64,000 bases of DNA from Firmicutes bacterium HGW-Firmicutes-16 (GCA_002841545.1 PGZZ01000006.1:248001-312000), one strand, 5' to 3'; positions 8,148 to 17,353 are shown, counted from the first letter of the stretch. Numbers and translations: made by a program. The notes: a model not told the origin generated them from the letters alone.

Positions 8148-8868
8148 GATTATCGTTAAAAATCTGATTAAGTCGTTCGGGAAGCTTGAAGTCTTAAAAG
8201 ATATAAGCACGGAAATCGAGGAAGGCGAGGTCGTTGTGGTCATCGGACCTTCGGGTTCGGGAAAATCGACTTTTCTGCGCTGCCTGAACAGCCTTGAACA
8301 AATAAACGGCGGTACAATTATAGTTGACGGTTACGATCTTACCGATAAAAAAACCGATTTGAATAAAGTCAGACAGAACATCGGAATGGTATTCCAGCAT
8401 TTCAATCTATTTCCGCACAAAACCGTTAAAGAGAACATTATGCTCGCGCCCCTCACGCTCAAGACGATGAGCAAGGAGGAAGCCTCTAAAAAGGCGGACG
8501 AGCTTCTCAAACAGGTCGGACTTTCGGATAAGACAGATATCTATCCGGCCCAGCTCTCCGGCGGTCAGAAGCAGCGCGTGGCGATTGCCCGCTCGCTCGC
8601 AATGAACCCGGACGTAATGCTGTTTGACGAGCCGACAAGCGCACTCGACCCTGAAATGGTCGGCGAAGTCCTGAACGTAATGAAGGACCTTGTCCGGATG
8701 GGTATGACGATGGTCGTTGTGACGCATGAAATGGGCTTTGCCCGCGAGGTAGGGGACAGGGTGCTCTTTATGGACGGAGGATATATCGTCGAGGAGGGAA
8801 CTCCCGACCAAATACTTAGTCATCCGAAAGAAAACAGAACTGCCGACTTCCTAAGTAAAGTCCTATAA
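8137..8868 (+). CDS. Amino acid ABC transporter ATP-binding protein (GlnQ-like)
   Basis: Energises the importer. The 243 residues contain Walker [11 protein letters not shown]-loop [10 protein letters not shown], signature [17 protein letters not shown], Walker [15 protein letters not shown] and the H-loop [16 protein letters not shown]. The [10 protein letters not shown] run and the FQ-FNLFPH loop are diagnostic of the GlnQ/HisP/ArtP group. The ATG at 8137 lies inside the end of the permease gene (11-base overlap, GAAGGA upstream), so the two are translationally coupled. An intrinsic terminator follows about 20 bases after the stop and closes the three-gene operon. Confidence 0.95.
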   Translation: MASKIIVKNLIKSFGKLEVLKDISTEIEEGEVVVVIGPSGSGKSTFLRCLNSLEQINGGTIIVDGYDLTDKKTDLNKVRQNIGMVFQHFNLFPHKTVKENIMLAPLTLKTMSKEEASKKADELLKQVGLSDKTDIYPAQLSGGQKQRVAIARSLAMNPDVMLFDEPTSALDPEMVGEVLNVMKDLVRMGMTMVVVTHEMGFAREVGDRVLFMDGGYIVEEGTPDQILSHPKENRTADFLSKVL

Positions 8869-8888
8869 ACTCAAGATAAAACCATAAA

Positions 8889-8918
8889 GAGGACCCGATG
8901 GAAATCGGGCCCTCTTTT
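8889..8918 (+). terminator. Intrinsic terminator of the amino acid importer operon
   Basis: GAGGaCCCGAT (8889-8899) pairs with ATCGGGcCCTC (8904-8914) with one internal mismatch and a 4-base loop; TTTT follows directly. Confidence 0.8.
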
Positions 8919-8960
8919 GTTAGCTGAAGACGAGGTGTCTTAAATATTTGATTCGGAGAT

Positions 8961-11900
8961 CTATTTGGAGAACATGTCTTTTTCGTTTGCGAGCACGTAT
9001 TCGACAAATACTTCGATTATTTTCGGATCAAAGTGCGTTCCTGAGCACCTTCTGAGCTCTTTTATCGCTTCCGTAGGCTTAATCTTTTCCCTATAGCTGC
9101 GGTTATAAGCCATTGCGTCATAGGCGTCCGCCACCGAAATTATACGAGTTTCAAGTGGAATTTCCTCGCCCTTTAGACCCTTGGGATAGCCGCTGCCGTT
9201 CCATTTCTCGTGATGATAGAGAACGATGTCAGATATTCCGGAGAACTCAAAGGTGTTCACCAATATCCTCCAGCCTTTTTCGGGGTGAGTCCTCATGATG
9301 GCCCATTCCCGCTCATCAAGCCCACTCTCTTTGTTAAGCACATTTTCAGGTATACCTATTTTTCCAATATCATGAAGCCAACCGCCAACCCTGATTTTGT
9401 TTACATGTTCCTTATCAATTCCGAGCTTCTCGGCAAGCATAGCGGAAATGTTGCCTACTCTTTCAGAATGCATCTTATCTCTCGGGCTTTTTTCGAAGAG
9501 TGTATTCATAATAATATCAATAGTTTTGCTCTTAAGGCTTCTGCTGTCGTAGTACTTTTTGTTGTACAGATAACCTTCTGCCTCTTTCATGAGAGCACCG
9601 AGAGTATCCCCTCTATTTTTTTGTACTGCGAAACCGAAGGAAATGGAAAGAAGCTTGTTTTCTGCCACCGTTCCGTCAGAGTTGCATTCAATGTTAAGTT
9701 TTATCTCTTTGACAATCTCGTCGGCTTTCGACGCATCAGTTTTAGGGAGAATAACTCCAAACTCATCGCCGCCAATCCTAGCGAGAACACTATCTGAATG
9801 CAGACGCTCGGCAATTTTCCCTGCCGCGTCTTTAATTAAATTATCGCCTTCGTGTTTCCCAAAAGAGTCATTTATTAGTTTAAGCCCATTAATATCACCC
9901 ATAATTACCGTAATGGGGAAATTGCCTGAGGTGTTGAGCCTATCGAACTCCTCCTCGAAAAACCTCCTATTATACACTCCTGTGAGGTAATCGTGATAAC
10001 TGATATGTACGATCTCTCTGAAAGCAGCTTCTCTTTTCGTAACATCAAACACGATAGAGAACAGGACCGTTCTGCCGTTGTACGAAATCGGACTGCTGTA
10101 TACATCCACTATTCTTATCTGCCCGTTTTTGAGCTTATGCGGGAACGTAAAGAATTGTTGCTCTTTATATAATATTTTCTTGCTATTAGAGTCAATCTCG
10201 TTTTTGGGGAGCTGATTTATATCGTGTATGTTTAGGCCGAGAAGCTCATTTCTCGAATATCCATAAAACAAAGAAGCTGAAGGATTGGAATCGATGATTT
10301 TTCCGGAGTCGGGATCAATAAGCAGCATAACGGCTTCATGCTCTGAGAACATTGCGTCCATCTGTGCGAGCAGACGCTCCCGTTCATCTGAGAATGCTTT
10401 CTGCTCGGTGATGTCAAAGCCTATTGAATAATAACGAAGGGGCTGTCCTTGTTTATCGAATATGCCGATGTTGCGCCATCTTTGCCATCTTGTTTGGCCG
10501 TCGCGCTCAAATGCAAACTCGAAATCGTTTGTGCGGTTATTCGGGCTTAGTTTGAGATGCAGTTGCCCGCGCGCTTCTTTCACTGCTTCCGGTACGTAGT
10601 CCAGAAATTTCTTGCCAAGTATCTCATTGAATGGTAATCCAAAATAGGAGCAGTATTCCTTGTTCACGAAGGTAAGCGTGCTGTCAGGCAGGAATTCACT
10701 GATCATGGCGGGAAGCTCGTTGAGAATCGATTGGTATCTTTCGCGCTCCTCAACCGTAAGTATCTGTGCGTTTCTCTTTTCAACAGCAAGCCAGGAGCTC
10801 TGAACCAAAATTTTCATTTCGTTGATGTCAATATCGGTATAGTGTGATGCCTTGTTGGCAAGACCTGCGACGGCAACAAGCTTTTCACCAAAAAATATAG
10901 GAACCGACATAAAGTTTCGAAGCTTCACATGCCCTTCGGGGAAGTCACTATTAAGCGGATTAGGTTTTGAAAAATCATTTATGATAATAGGTTTTCTCTG
11001 CTTTACGACCTCTCCCCAGATGCTGGCGTTGTCAATAAAAGATTTCGCCTGCAGATTATTGATCTTATAGTCGGGCATTATTTCGATAGTCCAGGAGCTC
11101 ATTGTGAATTCATGGTTATCCTCGTCATAAAGACTAATATAGCCGTATTCGCTGCCGGTGAGCTCGAGCGATCTGTGAACCGTGTAATCAAGCAGCTCCT
11201 GCCGGCTTGAAAAGTTCTGTATAAAAACATCTGTCAAAATGGTTTGCCGTGAAATCTGTCTTTTAAGGTTTTCTTCCTGTCTTTTTCTGTCGGTAATGTC
11301 TTTTATAAACGCGCCGATTCCCGAAGTACCGTTTGGGAAGGCAACAGGGAACTTTACTGACTCAAAAGTCTTGTCTGATACGGTCTCTTCAAACACGGTT
11401 CTGGCAGCAGATTCCATCACTGCCGCATCCGTGGCCCTACAAGTCTCGGCCATTCCTTGGGGATAAAGCGCAAAGTCATCTTTTCCGATTATATCGTCTT
11501 GAGTATTTCCCAAGAAATCAATTAGAGCCTTGTTAGCATAGATGTGTCGGAGCTTTTCATCCTTGAGATAGATCAAATCAGAGCTTGAGTCCAGAAAAAC
11601 GGTAAGCAGATTGTTGATGTCGGCAAGACTCATGCTGCGTTCTTTTTCATTTGTAATGTCGTTAACCAGAGCGACGAAATAGCCGATTTCGGGTGAATAT
11701 GAGTTAATTTTAAGCCACTTTTTAAGCTCTTTCGAATACTGCTCGAAGATTTTATTCTTACCGTTAAAAGCAATATCGGCAAAGAGCGTTATCCAATCGG
11801 GCTTGTATTTCTTAATACCGGGCAGAACATCGGAAAGTCTTTTTCCGACGATATGGGAGACTTTCATACAAGTTGCTTCTTCAAATGCCTTGTTTGCTTC

Positions 11901-12059
11901 GATAAACTCAAAATCGCAAGGAATACCTTCCTCGTCCATTATAATTTTGCACAGGACATATCCTATCGGCATTAAATATAAAACCTGCTGGCGCTCTTTA
12001 TCCATAGCTCCGATTTCCTCCATTATATGTAGTTTTACAGTCTGATCCGGTTGACTCAT
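8961..12059 (-). CDS. PAS/GAF sensor with GGDEF and HD-GYP domains
   Basis: A soluble sensor that may both make and break c-di-GMP. PAS-like domains lie at about 25-135 and 150-255, a GAF domain at about 285-425, and two more PAS domains at about 435-550 and 560-680. A GGDEF diguanylate cyclase domain covers 685-850 with an intact active-site loop RIGGDEFGV. A C-terminal HD-GYP phosphodiesterase covers 860-1030 with HDIGKIG, the HHEKWNGSGYP loop and SVADAYDAM. The usual product-inhibition site RxxD, nine to six residues before GGDEF, reads HSDS here, so I-site feedback is probably lost. No membrane helix is seen. The first ATG has no clear ribosome site; an internal ATG at 12005 behind GGAGG is an alternative start. 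Confidence 0.92.
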   Translation of the reverse strand: MSQPDQTVKLHIMEEIGAMDKERQQVLYLMPIGYVLCKIIMDEEGIPCDFEFIEANKAFEEATCMKVSHIVGKRLSDVLPGIKKYKPDWITLFADIAFNGKNKIFEQYSKELKKWLKINSYSPEIGYFVALVNDITNEKERSMSLADINNLLTVFLDSSSDLIYLKDEKLRHIYANKALIDFLGNTQDDIIGKDDFALYPQGMAETCRATDAAVMESAARTVFEETVSDKTFESVKFPVAFPNGTSGIGAFIKDITDRKRQEENLKRQISRQTILTDVFIQNFSSRQELLDYTVHRSLELTGSEYGYISLYDEDNHEFTMSSWTIEIMPDYKINNLQAKSFIDNASIWGEVVKQRKPIIINDFSKPNPLNSDFPEGHVKLRNFMSVPIFFGEKLVAVAGLANKASHYTDIDINEMKILVQSSWLAVEKRNAQILTVEERERYQSILNELPAMISEFLPDSTLTFVNKEYCSYFGLPFNEILGKKFLDYVPEAVKEARGQLHLKLSPNNRTNDFEFAFERDGQTRWQRWRNIGIFDKQGQPLRYYSIGFDITEQKAFSDERERLLAQMDAMFSEHEAVMLLIDPDSGKIIDSNPSASLFYGYSRNELLGLNIHDINQLPKNEIDSNSKKILYKEQQFFTFPHKLKNGQIRIVDVYSSPISYNGRTVLFSIVFDVTKREAAFREIVHISYHDYLTGVYNRRFFEEEFDRLNTSGNFPITVIMGDINGLKLINDSFGKHEGDNLIKDAAGKIAERLHSDSVLARIGGDEFGVILPKTDASKADEIVKEIKLNIECNSDGTVAENKLLSISFGFAVQKNRGDTLGALMKEAEGYLYNKKYYDSRSLKSKTIDIIMNTLFEKSPRDKMHSERVGNISAMLAEKLGIDKEHVNKIRVGGWLHDIGKIGIPENVLNKESGLDEREWAIMRTHPEKGWRILVNTFEFSGISDIVLYHHEKWNGSGYPKGLKGEEIPLETRIISVADAYDAMAYNRSYREKIKPTEAIKELRRCSGTHFDPKIIEVFVEYVLANEKDMFSK

Positions 12060-12288
12060 AATTTGGGCATCGTCTCAAGAAAAGACCGGTGTGAAAATCG
12101 GTATATTTAGCAAATGCCGGAACGAAGGTGCGGAAAGAAGTGCTAATGCCGGAAATGAATGTATGTATTAATTTATTCATCGGCAACAGCTGTTTTGAAA
12201 GACAAAAAGATAATTAGATTTAAGGGACGCCTGAAAGGCACGAAAAATGAACTATCACAGACCGAAAAAATCTAATTTTAATAAAAAC
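12060..12288. other. Non-coding gap between c-di-GMP gene and GH3 operon
   Basis: No convincing gene is seen. The stretch is AT-rich and presumably holds the promoter of the minus-strand sensor gene. No hexamer pair stood out enough to call. Confidence 0.4.
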
Positions 12289-12319
12289 GCGTCCTGCGGT
12301 ATCTTTAACCGCAGGACGC
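12276..12319 (-). terminator. Intrinsic terminator of the GH3 gene
   Basis: The 12-bp stem GCGTCCTGCGGT/ACCGCAGGACGC (12289-12300 with 12308-12319) is followed on the minus strand by a U-rich tract (complement of TTTTAATAAAAA), 11 bases past the GH3 stop. Confidence 0.85.
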
Positions 12320-12329
12320 ATTTGACGTT

Positions 12330-14600
12330 TTATGAATTGAGAACCTCTATTAGGCCGTTGATTGCCTCATCGTTCATCTCCGGCATATGCATATGAACAC
12401 TGCGAAGAGGCATCGATAGAACGAACGCGGGAAGAGAGCTTATAAGCTCTTCGCCGGCCACTTCCACCATTATTGCGTTGCCCACGGGATCGGTAAGAAG
12501 TTCGCCAATTGTCGAATTGCGAGTAAAATGAACCTTTTTGGTGTAGGAGGAATTGACCGTTACAGTCTTTTTGAGCGGTGTATCAGCGGAGGAGCCGCCA
12601 GCAAGAATCTCAAATTCGCCGGTCTCCACTTGCCAGTCGCCGGATTCTTCATCCCAGAAGGCGAACGAGCGATAATCAAGTGCTATGCTGACGGTCTTTT
12701 CCTCGTTCGCTTTGAGGGATACCTTTGCGAAGCCCTTAAGCTCCTTTTCGGGTCTGGGTACGGTGCTTTCTTTGTCACGGAGATAAATCTGCACGATTTC
12801 CTTGCCGGTGACTGAGCCGACGTTCTTTACGGTGACTCTGACTGTGAGCGTTTCGCGCTCGTCAATCTCGTCAGTGTTCGTCTCGATACACGTATAGGCG
12901 AAGCTCGTATAACTAAGACCGAAGCCAAAGGGGAAAAGCGGGTTAAGCGTTTTCTTTTCGTAGTATCTGTAGCCCACAAAAATGCCCTCTCTGTATTCCG
13001 CTTTCTTCCTTGACCCGGGGAAATAGAGAAATGAGGGGTTGTCAGAGACTTTGACGGGGAAGGTTTCCGCGAGCTTTCCGCTGGGGTTCACGTTGCCGAA
13101 CAGAATGTCTGCAATGGCGCCGCCGGCGGCTTGACCTCCGAGATAAGCCTCCAGAACACCGCTGACACTTCCGAGCCACGGCATCTCAATGGGGGAGCCG
13201 TTCATAAGAACGACAACAACATTTTTTGCTTTTGCAGTAACTGCATCGAGAAGTCCAAGCTGACCCAGAGGTAGACGCATATGCGTTCTGTCGTAGCCCT
13301 CCGATTCGAACATATCGGGAAGCCCAAGAAAAAGCACGGTCTTATCGGCGCTTGCCGCTGCTTCCGCAGCTTGGCTTATCAGCATCTCGTCCGGAGTGTC
13401 GCAGACGCTTTCAAAGCCGGTTCCGAAATCTTCTTCCTGCTCCTCGTCAAGATGATAACCTTCACAGTAGGTGACTTTTACGCCACTTCCTGCTGAATTT
13501 TTGATTTCCTCGAGTGGAACGGATAGTCTTGTGGGGTTTATATGTGAGCTTCCGCCGCCCTGAACGCGCGGCCTTGCGGCGAATGCGCCGATGACCGCGA
13601 GGGTGCCCGCTCGCTCGAGCGGCAGGACTCCATCGTTTTTAAGGAGCACCATGCTCTCGCCTGCGATGGTACACGCAAGCTCATGATGTGCCTGCTTATC
13701 GTATGATGCACCTTCATATTTTGAGGCTGCCCCAGCGAAGACCTTTTCGAGTATACGCTCAACCGCCAAGTCAAGCGTGCTCTCGGGCAGCTTTCCGCTT
13801 TTGACAGCGGCGATAATTTTATTAAGACTATCCTCTCCGCCGGAGGGCATTTCGAGGTCGAGCCCTGCAAGGATTCCATCATCCCTTTCGTTGACCGCGC
13901 CCCAGTCGGACATAACGAAGCCGTCGAAGCCCCACTCGTCACGGAGTATGTCCGTGAGGAGCTTTTTGTTTTCTGAGCAGAATTCGCCATGCAGCTTGTT
14001 ATAGGCGCACATGACTGTCCACGGTTTTGCTTCTTTAACGGGAATTTCGAAATTCGTGAGGTAAATCTCGCGAAAGGTGCGCTCGTCAATTATTGTGTCG
14101 GTGGTCAGACGTTGCGTTTCCTGATTGTTCGCCGCAAAGTGCTTGAGCGAAACACCGACGCCACAGCGCTGCACTCCGTTAATAAACCCCGCCGCAAGCT
14201 TGCCCGCGAGATAGGGGTCTTCGGAATAATATTCAAAATTCCGACCGCAGAGAGGGGAGCGCTTAATATTTACGCCGGGACCTAAAAGAATCGATACGCC
14301 GCTCGCTCGAGCCTCGTCGCCTAAAGCTTCCCCGAGCCTTCTCATTAGCTCACTGTCCCAAGAGCAGGCAACGGCAGACGCCGTCGGGAAGCAGGTCGCG
14401 GGATAACTCGGCGTCGAAAGCAGCCCTTTTTCCGCACCGTCAATTTCTTTACGTACACCGTGAGGGCCGTCCGTCATCATTATCGAGGGTATACCGAGCC
14501 GCTCGATTGGCATCGTGCGCCAGTCGTCAATTCCTGAGCAAATTCCGGCCTTTTCCGCAAGTGTCATGTCACTTATCAGTTTTTTTATGTCCTCTCGCAT
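12330..14600 (-). CDS. Glycoside hydrolase family 3 (beta-glucosidase type)
   Basis: Retaining exo-glycosidase, probably cytoplasmic since no signal peptide is visible. The N-terminal (beta/alpha)8 domain shows TDGPHGVRKE, the KHFAANNQE motif and GFVMSDWGAV, whose Asp is the family nucleophile. The second alpha/beta domain begins around residue 330 and contains GGGSSHINP and the PIEMPWL loop. A C-terminal fibronectin-III-like domain follows, from about 600 (VTVKNVGSVTGKEIVQIYL). The ATG at 14600 has GGAGG 8 bases upstream; an in-frame codon 13 residues earlier has no such site. The protein is 756 residues long, normal for three-domain GH3 enzymes. Likely substrates are beta-glucosides or xylosides taken up as oligosaccharides; no sugar transporter is adjacent. 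Confidence 0.92.
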   Translation of the reverse strand: MREDIKKLISDMTLAEKAGICSGIDDWRTMPIERLGIPSIMMTDGPHGVRKEIDGAEKGLLSTPSYPATCFPTASAVACSWDSELMRRLGEALGDEARASGVSILLGPGVNIKRSPLCGRNFEYYSEDPYLAGKLAAGFINGVQRCGVGVSLKHFAANNQETQRLTTDTIIDERTFREIYLTNFEIPVKEAKPWTVMCAYNKLHGEFCSENKKLLTDILRDEWGFDGFVMSDWGAVNERDDGILAGLDLEMPSGGEDSLNKIIAAVKSGKLPESTLDLAVERILEKVFAGAASKYEGASYDKQAHHELACTIAGESMVLLKNDGVLPLERAGTLAVIGAFAARPRVQGGGSSHINPTRLSVPLEEIKNSAGSGVKVTYCEGYHLDEEQEEDFGTGFESVCDTPDEMLISQAAEAAASADKTVLFLGLPDMFESEGYDRTHMRLPLGQLGLLDAVTAKAKNVVVVLMNGSPIEMPWLGSVSGVLEAYLGGQAAGGAIADILFGNVNPSGKLAETFPVKVSDNPSFLYFPGSRKKAEYREGIFVGYRYYEKKTLNPLFPFGFGLSYTSFAYTCIETNTDEIDERETLTVRVTVKNVGSVTGKEIVQIYLRDKESTVPRPEKELKGFAKVSLKANEEKTVSIALDYRSFAFWDEESGDWQVETGEFEILAGGSSADTPLKKTVTVNSSYTKKVHFTRNSTIGELLTDPVGNAIMVEVAGEELISSLPAFVLSMPLRSVHMHMPEMNDEAINGLIEVLNS

Positions 14601-14668
14601 ATACCATCCTCCAATGCGCAAAATAAAATTCTTGCCCACATATATTGGATATTATATTTTTCTTCGGG

Positions 14669-15001
14669 TTATTTGACGCTGTATCTATCTCTTTGATCAA
14701 AGAAAGTTACGTCCGCATAGCCTGCATAAATCTTTCCGGAGTGTACGACCCCTTCGGGAATGAAATATCTGTCTCCCCTTTCATAGGTGTTTTTGACTCC
14801 GCCGATAGTCAGCTCAATCTTTCCTTCAAGGACGATGCCCCACTGTGCGGCATGACAGTGAGCTGGAAGCTCAACGTCCTCAGAAAACTCCATGAATATT
14901 ATCTGGTGAGTGTCCGCTTGTGAAAGATAGGCGCTTACTCCCTTGAGCGGAATATTTGCTTCGGGCAGGTTTTTTATAGGGGCAGGGAATAAATCACGCA
15001 T
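14669..15001 (-). CDS. Small cupin-domain protein
   Basis: A single-domain cupin of 110 residues. Motif 1 reads PAHCHAAQWGIVLEGKIEL and motif 2 reads YERGDRYFIPEGVVHSG, which gives two His and a Glu/Gln-type set of metal-binding positions. Such proteins act as small isomerases, dioxygenases or sugar-sensing domains; no function can be assigned here. I chose the ATG at 15001 because AAGGAG precedes it by 9 bases; an upstream in-frame GTG at 15022 has no such site. It lies about 70 bases before the GH3 gene on the same strand with no terminator between, so the two may be co-transcribed. Confidence 0.82.
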   Translation of the reverse strand: MRDLFPAPIKNLPEANIPLKGVSAYLSQADTHQIIFMEFSEDVELPAHCHAAQWGIVLEGKIELTIGGVKNTYERGDRYFIPEGVVHSGKIYAGYADVTFFDQRDRYSVK

Positions 15002-15021
15002 TAGCTTCGGCTCCTTATTCA

Positions 15022-15320
15022 CTATAAATGCAGCTGCTGTTTTTTTGTAGATTTTATTAAGTACATCGCTTTATCAGCCTTATTTATTAGGGTGTCTATA
15101 CTGTTGATCCGAACTCCGGCAAGCTGCTGTACGAAGAGACTCAGCATGTCCGCCGCAGCGGGATTTATGTCCAAGACTATCCCGTCATTGTCAATAATGT
15201 TAAGACCGGTGCACATTTCACTAATAATCATAGAATACGCAATTTTAACAATATCGAACAAATGATACCTAATAATTCCCAAGGAGATAACCAGACAGGA
15301 AAACCGATGATTATTGGCGT
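15022..15320 (-). pseudogene. Remnant of a 7TM-PAS-GGDEF diguanylate cyclase
   Basis: An 86-codon open frame (15282-15022) reads RYHLFDIVKIAY, then a PAS beginning (GLNIIDNDGIVLDINPAAADML). It then jumps to SIDTLINKADKAMYLIKSTKK, which is the last helix of a GGDEF domain. The first stretch is the usual junction between a 7TM histidine-kinase-type sensor region and its PAS domain. The reading continues upstream without a start to about 15320 (CLVISLGIIRY). Most of the PAS and nearly all of the GGDEF domain, including the active site, are gone. The simplest reading is an internal deletion of an old diguanylate cyclase gene that left a small dead or repurposed frame. Confidence 0.7.
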
Positions 15321-15624
15321 TGGGTCAATCTTGAAGTCTAATTTATATAGACGAATTTTATTAACTTGTATTATATGCTAAAAGATAGGCTGTGACAAGA
15401 TATGGCAGGAAAATAAATGCGTTGCCCCTTTGTCCAGACCTTATATTTTCATGAGGAAATCGGTGGTTCCCTCAAGCTCTTCAGAGAAGGATCGCATTGA
15501 GGCGTCCGGTCTTGCGCTGACTGACGCACATATTTAATAGCATATAAAGCGGAATTTCGTGCGCTTTAGCATTTTGTGTCACGGTTGGCTGAAATGAAAG
15601 GGTGCTTATCAAGAAGAATTATCC
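15321..15624. other. Stretch with possible coding debris, no intact gene
   Basis: No intact gene is seen. A 30-codon minus-strand frame ending at 15441 (reading SARPDASMRSFSEEL) has coding-like composition and may be debris from the same deletion event as the neighbouring cyclase remnant. This is a weak suggestion. Confidence 0.3.
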
Positions 15625-15678
15625 TTGACAAGTCTAATTTTAGATTTTATAATTATAATTGAACATTGTTCAATTATA
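15625..15678 (+). promoter_or_regulatory. TetR promoter with 25-bp palindromic operator
   Basis: A consensus sigma-A promoter: TTGACA (15625-15630), 17-base spacer, TATAAT (15648-15653). Directly after it lies a perfect palindrome with 12-base arms TATAATTGAACA/TGTTCAATTATA around one central base (15654-15678). It covers the expected transcription start and ends where the ribosome site AAGGAG begins. This is a textbook self-repression operator. Confidence 0.85.
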
Positions 15679-15693
15679 AGGAGCGATACAGAA

Positions 15694-16269
15694 TTGGGAA
15701 AATCAGAAATGACTAAAAAAAGAATACTGGAGGAAACCATTACTCTGATTAAGGAAAACGATGGGGATACTAGCCGAATAACAATCAGAAAAATTGCCGA
15801 ACGTGCGGAAGTGGGCGTCGGCTTAATCAATCACTATTTTGAATCGAAAGATATACTAATCGAAAACTGTGTCCAGAGAATCATTAATGGAGTAATTATT
15901 TCATTTAAACCGGATATCGGCGAGAACATTGACCGCTTGAATAGGCTCAAGCTCGTAGCGAAACAAGTGATGGATTTTTTGATGGAAAATCCGCAGATTT
16001 CTCGAATTTCCATACTTGGAGATTTAATAAATCCGAAAGAAACGGATAATACGATGGGCACAGTTTTCGGTTTTGCGGGAGGCGTTGATAAAAAACCATC
16101 TGAAAACGATATCTTGGACGCATTCATGCTCACCGCGGTTTTACAGGAGTCTTTTTTGCGAAGAGATATATTAAAAAAGTGCATGAACGTGGATTTCTAT
16201 GATAAATCTGAAAGAGATTCGTACATCAACAAAATAATTGACAAGATATTTGGAAACGGAGGATTTTGA
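15694..16269 (+). CDS. TetR/AcrR-family transcriptional regulator
   Basis: A repressor of 191 residues. The N-terminal helix-turn-helix lies at about residues 10-55, with ITIRKIAERAEVGVGLINHYF and the family hallmark YFESKDIL. The C-terminal ligand domain does not match a named subfamily. The start is most likely the TTG at 15694, because AAGGAG ends 9 bases upstream. A longer in-frame reading would begin inside the -35 box of its own promoter, and the next ATG (15709) is too far from the ribosome site. The membrane protein gene follows after two bases and is its most likely regulated partner. Confidence 0.88.
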   Translation: MGKSEMTKKRILEETITLIKENDGDTSRITIRKIAERAEVGVGLINHYFESKDILIENCVQRIINGVIISFKPDIGENIDRLNRLKLVAKQVMDFLMENPQISRISILGDLINPKETDNTMGTVFGFAGGVDKKPSENDILDAFMLTAVLQESFLRRDILKKCMNVDFYDKSERDSYINKIIDKIFGNGGF

Positions 16270-16271
16270 AA

Positions 16272-16886
16272 ATGGATAGAAAACTAAGTCTTATAGGAGC
16301 CAGCATCACCCTCGCCGGTGTTTTGGGTTTCGCAGTGAGCATGCTGACGGGGACGCTGTGGATGAGTTACCTGACCAGTATACTTATTGCGTGGGGTTTT
16401 ATAATGATGACCTGCGGATTTTATCGCTATGGTCGGAGCGACGCCAAGGTTGCCGCAATATGCGCGCTAATTTTTGCGGGAATGTATGCGCTCTGCAATA
16501 CGGTCGTTTATTTTACACAGCTTACGGCGGTGGCTAATGACTCTTTAACCGGACAGGCATTGAAGATACTTGACTTCAGAGAATTCGGGCTGTTTTTCAG
16601 CCTTGATTTGCTGGGCTACTGCTTAATGGCTGTTTCAACCTTCTTTGCGGGGCTTACGATCAAGGTTAAGGATAAAGGAGACAAATGGCTGAAAGCGCTG
16701 CTGCTGATTCATGGTGTGTTTGCGGTAAGCTGCTTCATTATGCCGACGCTCGGACTGTTCAGCGCTGACATGGAAGGCGCGACTTGGATAGGCACCTTAA
16801 TTCTCGAATTCTGGTGTGTATATTTCATCCCCGTCGGAGTGCTGGCTTATCGGTATTTTCGCTCAAGAGTCGGTGCCGACGCTTAA
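16272..16886 (+). CDS. Multi-pass membrane protein, TetR partner, unknown function
   Basis: About 204 residues with roughly six hydrophobic segments: SLIGASITLAGVLGFAV, YLTSILIAWGFIMMTCGF, AAICALIFAGMYAL, LGYCLMAVSTFFAGL, LLIHGVFAVSCFI and LEFWCVYFIPVGVLAYRYF. I do not recognise the family. The ATG at 16272 sits 9 bases after GGAGG, which itself lies at the end of tetR, so the pair is co-translated. Co-transcription with a self-regulated TetR gene suggests an inducible membrane function such as stress response or drug tolerance. That is inference. Confidence 0.78.
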   Translation: MDRKLSLIGASITLAGVLGFAVSMLTGTLWMSYLTSILIAWGFIMMTCGFYRYGRSDAKVAAICALIFAGMYALCNTVVYFTQLTAVANDSLTGQALKILDFREFGLFFSLDLLGYCLMAVSTFFAGLTIKVKDKGDKWLKALLLIHGVFAVSCFIMPTLGLFSADMEGATWIGTLILEFWCVYFIPVGVLAYRYFRSRVGADA

Positions 16887-16979
16887 CAATTTAATGTGTA
16901 ATCATTGTTGGAGCATTATGTATAAAAGCAAGAAAAATCTAGAAAGCTATTAGTATTCAAAAGAGAAGGAGTGAATGAG

Positions 16980-17297
16980 ATGGATGTAATAGAAGAGAAT
17001 CTACACTATTTCATAGAAAAGCATGGCGGTATATATGAGGCATATGAGGAATATGGCAACAAACTGCATGAGGAGGGGGGACCGCTTGACAAGAAAACCA
17101 GGTGGCTGATCAAGGTAGCCATTTCGGCTTCCTGCCAGTATGAATTTGCGCTGAGGACCCATATCAGAAAGGCGGTAGCAAGCGGCTGTTCTAGGGAGGA
17201 AATTGAACACGCAATTTTATTGGTGGCGCCCAGCGGTGGCTTTCCTAAGATGATGGAAGCACTGCTAGTGTTAAGGGATGAGATGGGAGATCATTAG
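16980..17297 (+). CDS. Carboxymuconolactone decarboxylase / AhpD-like protein
   Basis: A small all-helical protein of 105 residues matching the CMD/AhpD family: LDKKTRWLIKVAISASCQYEFALRTHI..., then GCSREEIEHAILLVAPSGGFP. AhpD-type members use a CxxC pair for alkylhydroperoxidase activity. Here only the first Cys of the usual site is present, followed by a His seven positions later, as in the carboxymuconolactone decarboxylase branch. A redox role is therefore uncertain. GAAGGAG lies 8 bases before the chosen ATG. It is a separate unit: about 90 bases from the preceding gene and closed by its own terminator. Confidence 0.82.
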   Translation: MDVIEENLHYFIEKHGGIYEAYEEYGNKLHEEGGPLDKKTRWLIKVAISASCQYEFALRTHIRKAVASGCSREEIEHAILLVAPSGGFPKMMEALLVLRDEMGDH

Positions 17298-17325
17298 TGT
17301 TTCAGCCTTATATGCCCGCACACCT

Positions 17326-17353
17326 GCACACCCTTTAGGGCGTGCATTTTTTT
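17326..17353 (+). terminator. Intrinsic terminator after the CMD-like gene
   Basis: GCACaCCC (17326-17333) pairs with GGGcGTGC (17338-17345) across a short TTTA loop, and a run of T follows. It lies about 30 bases past the stop. Confidence 0.75.
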
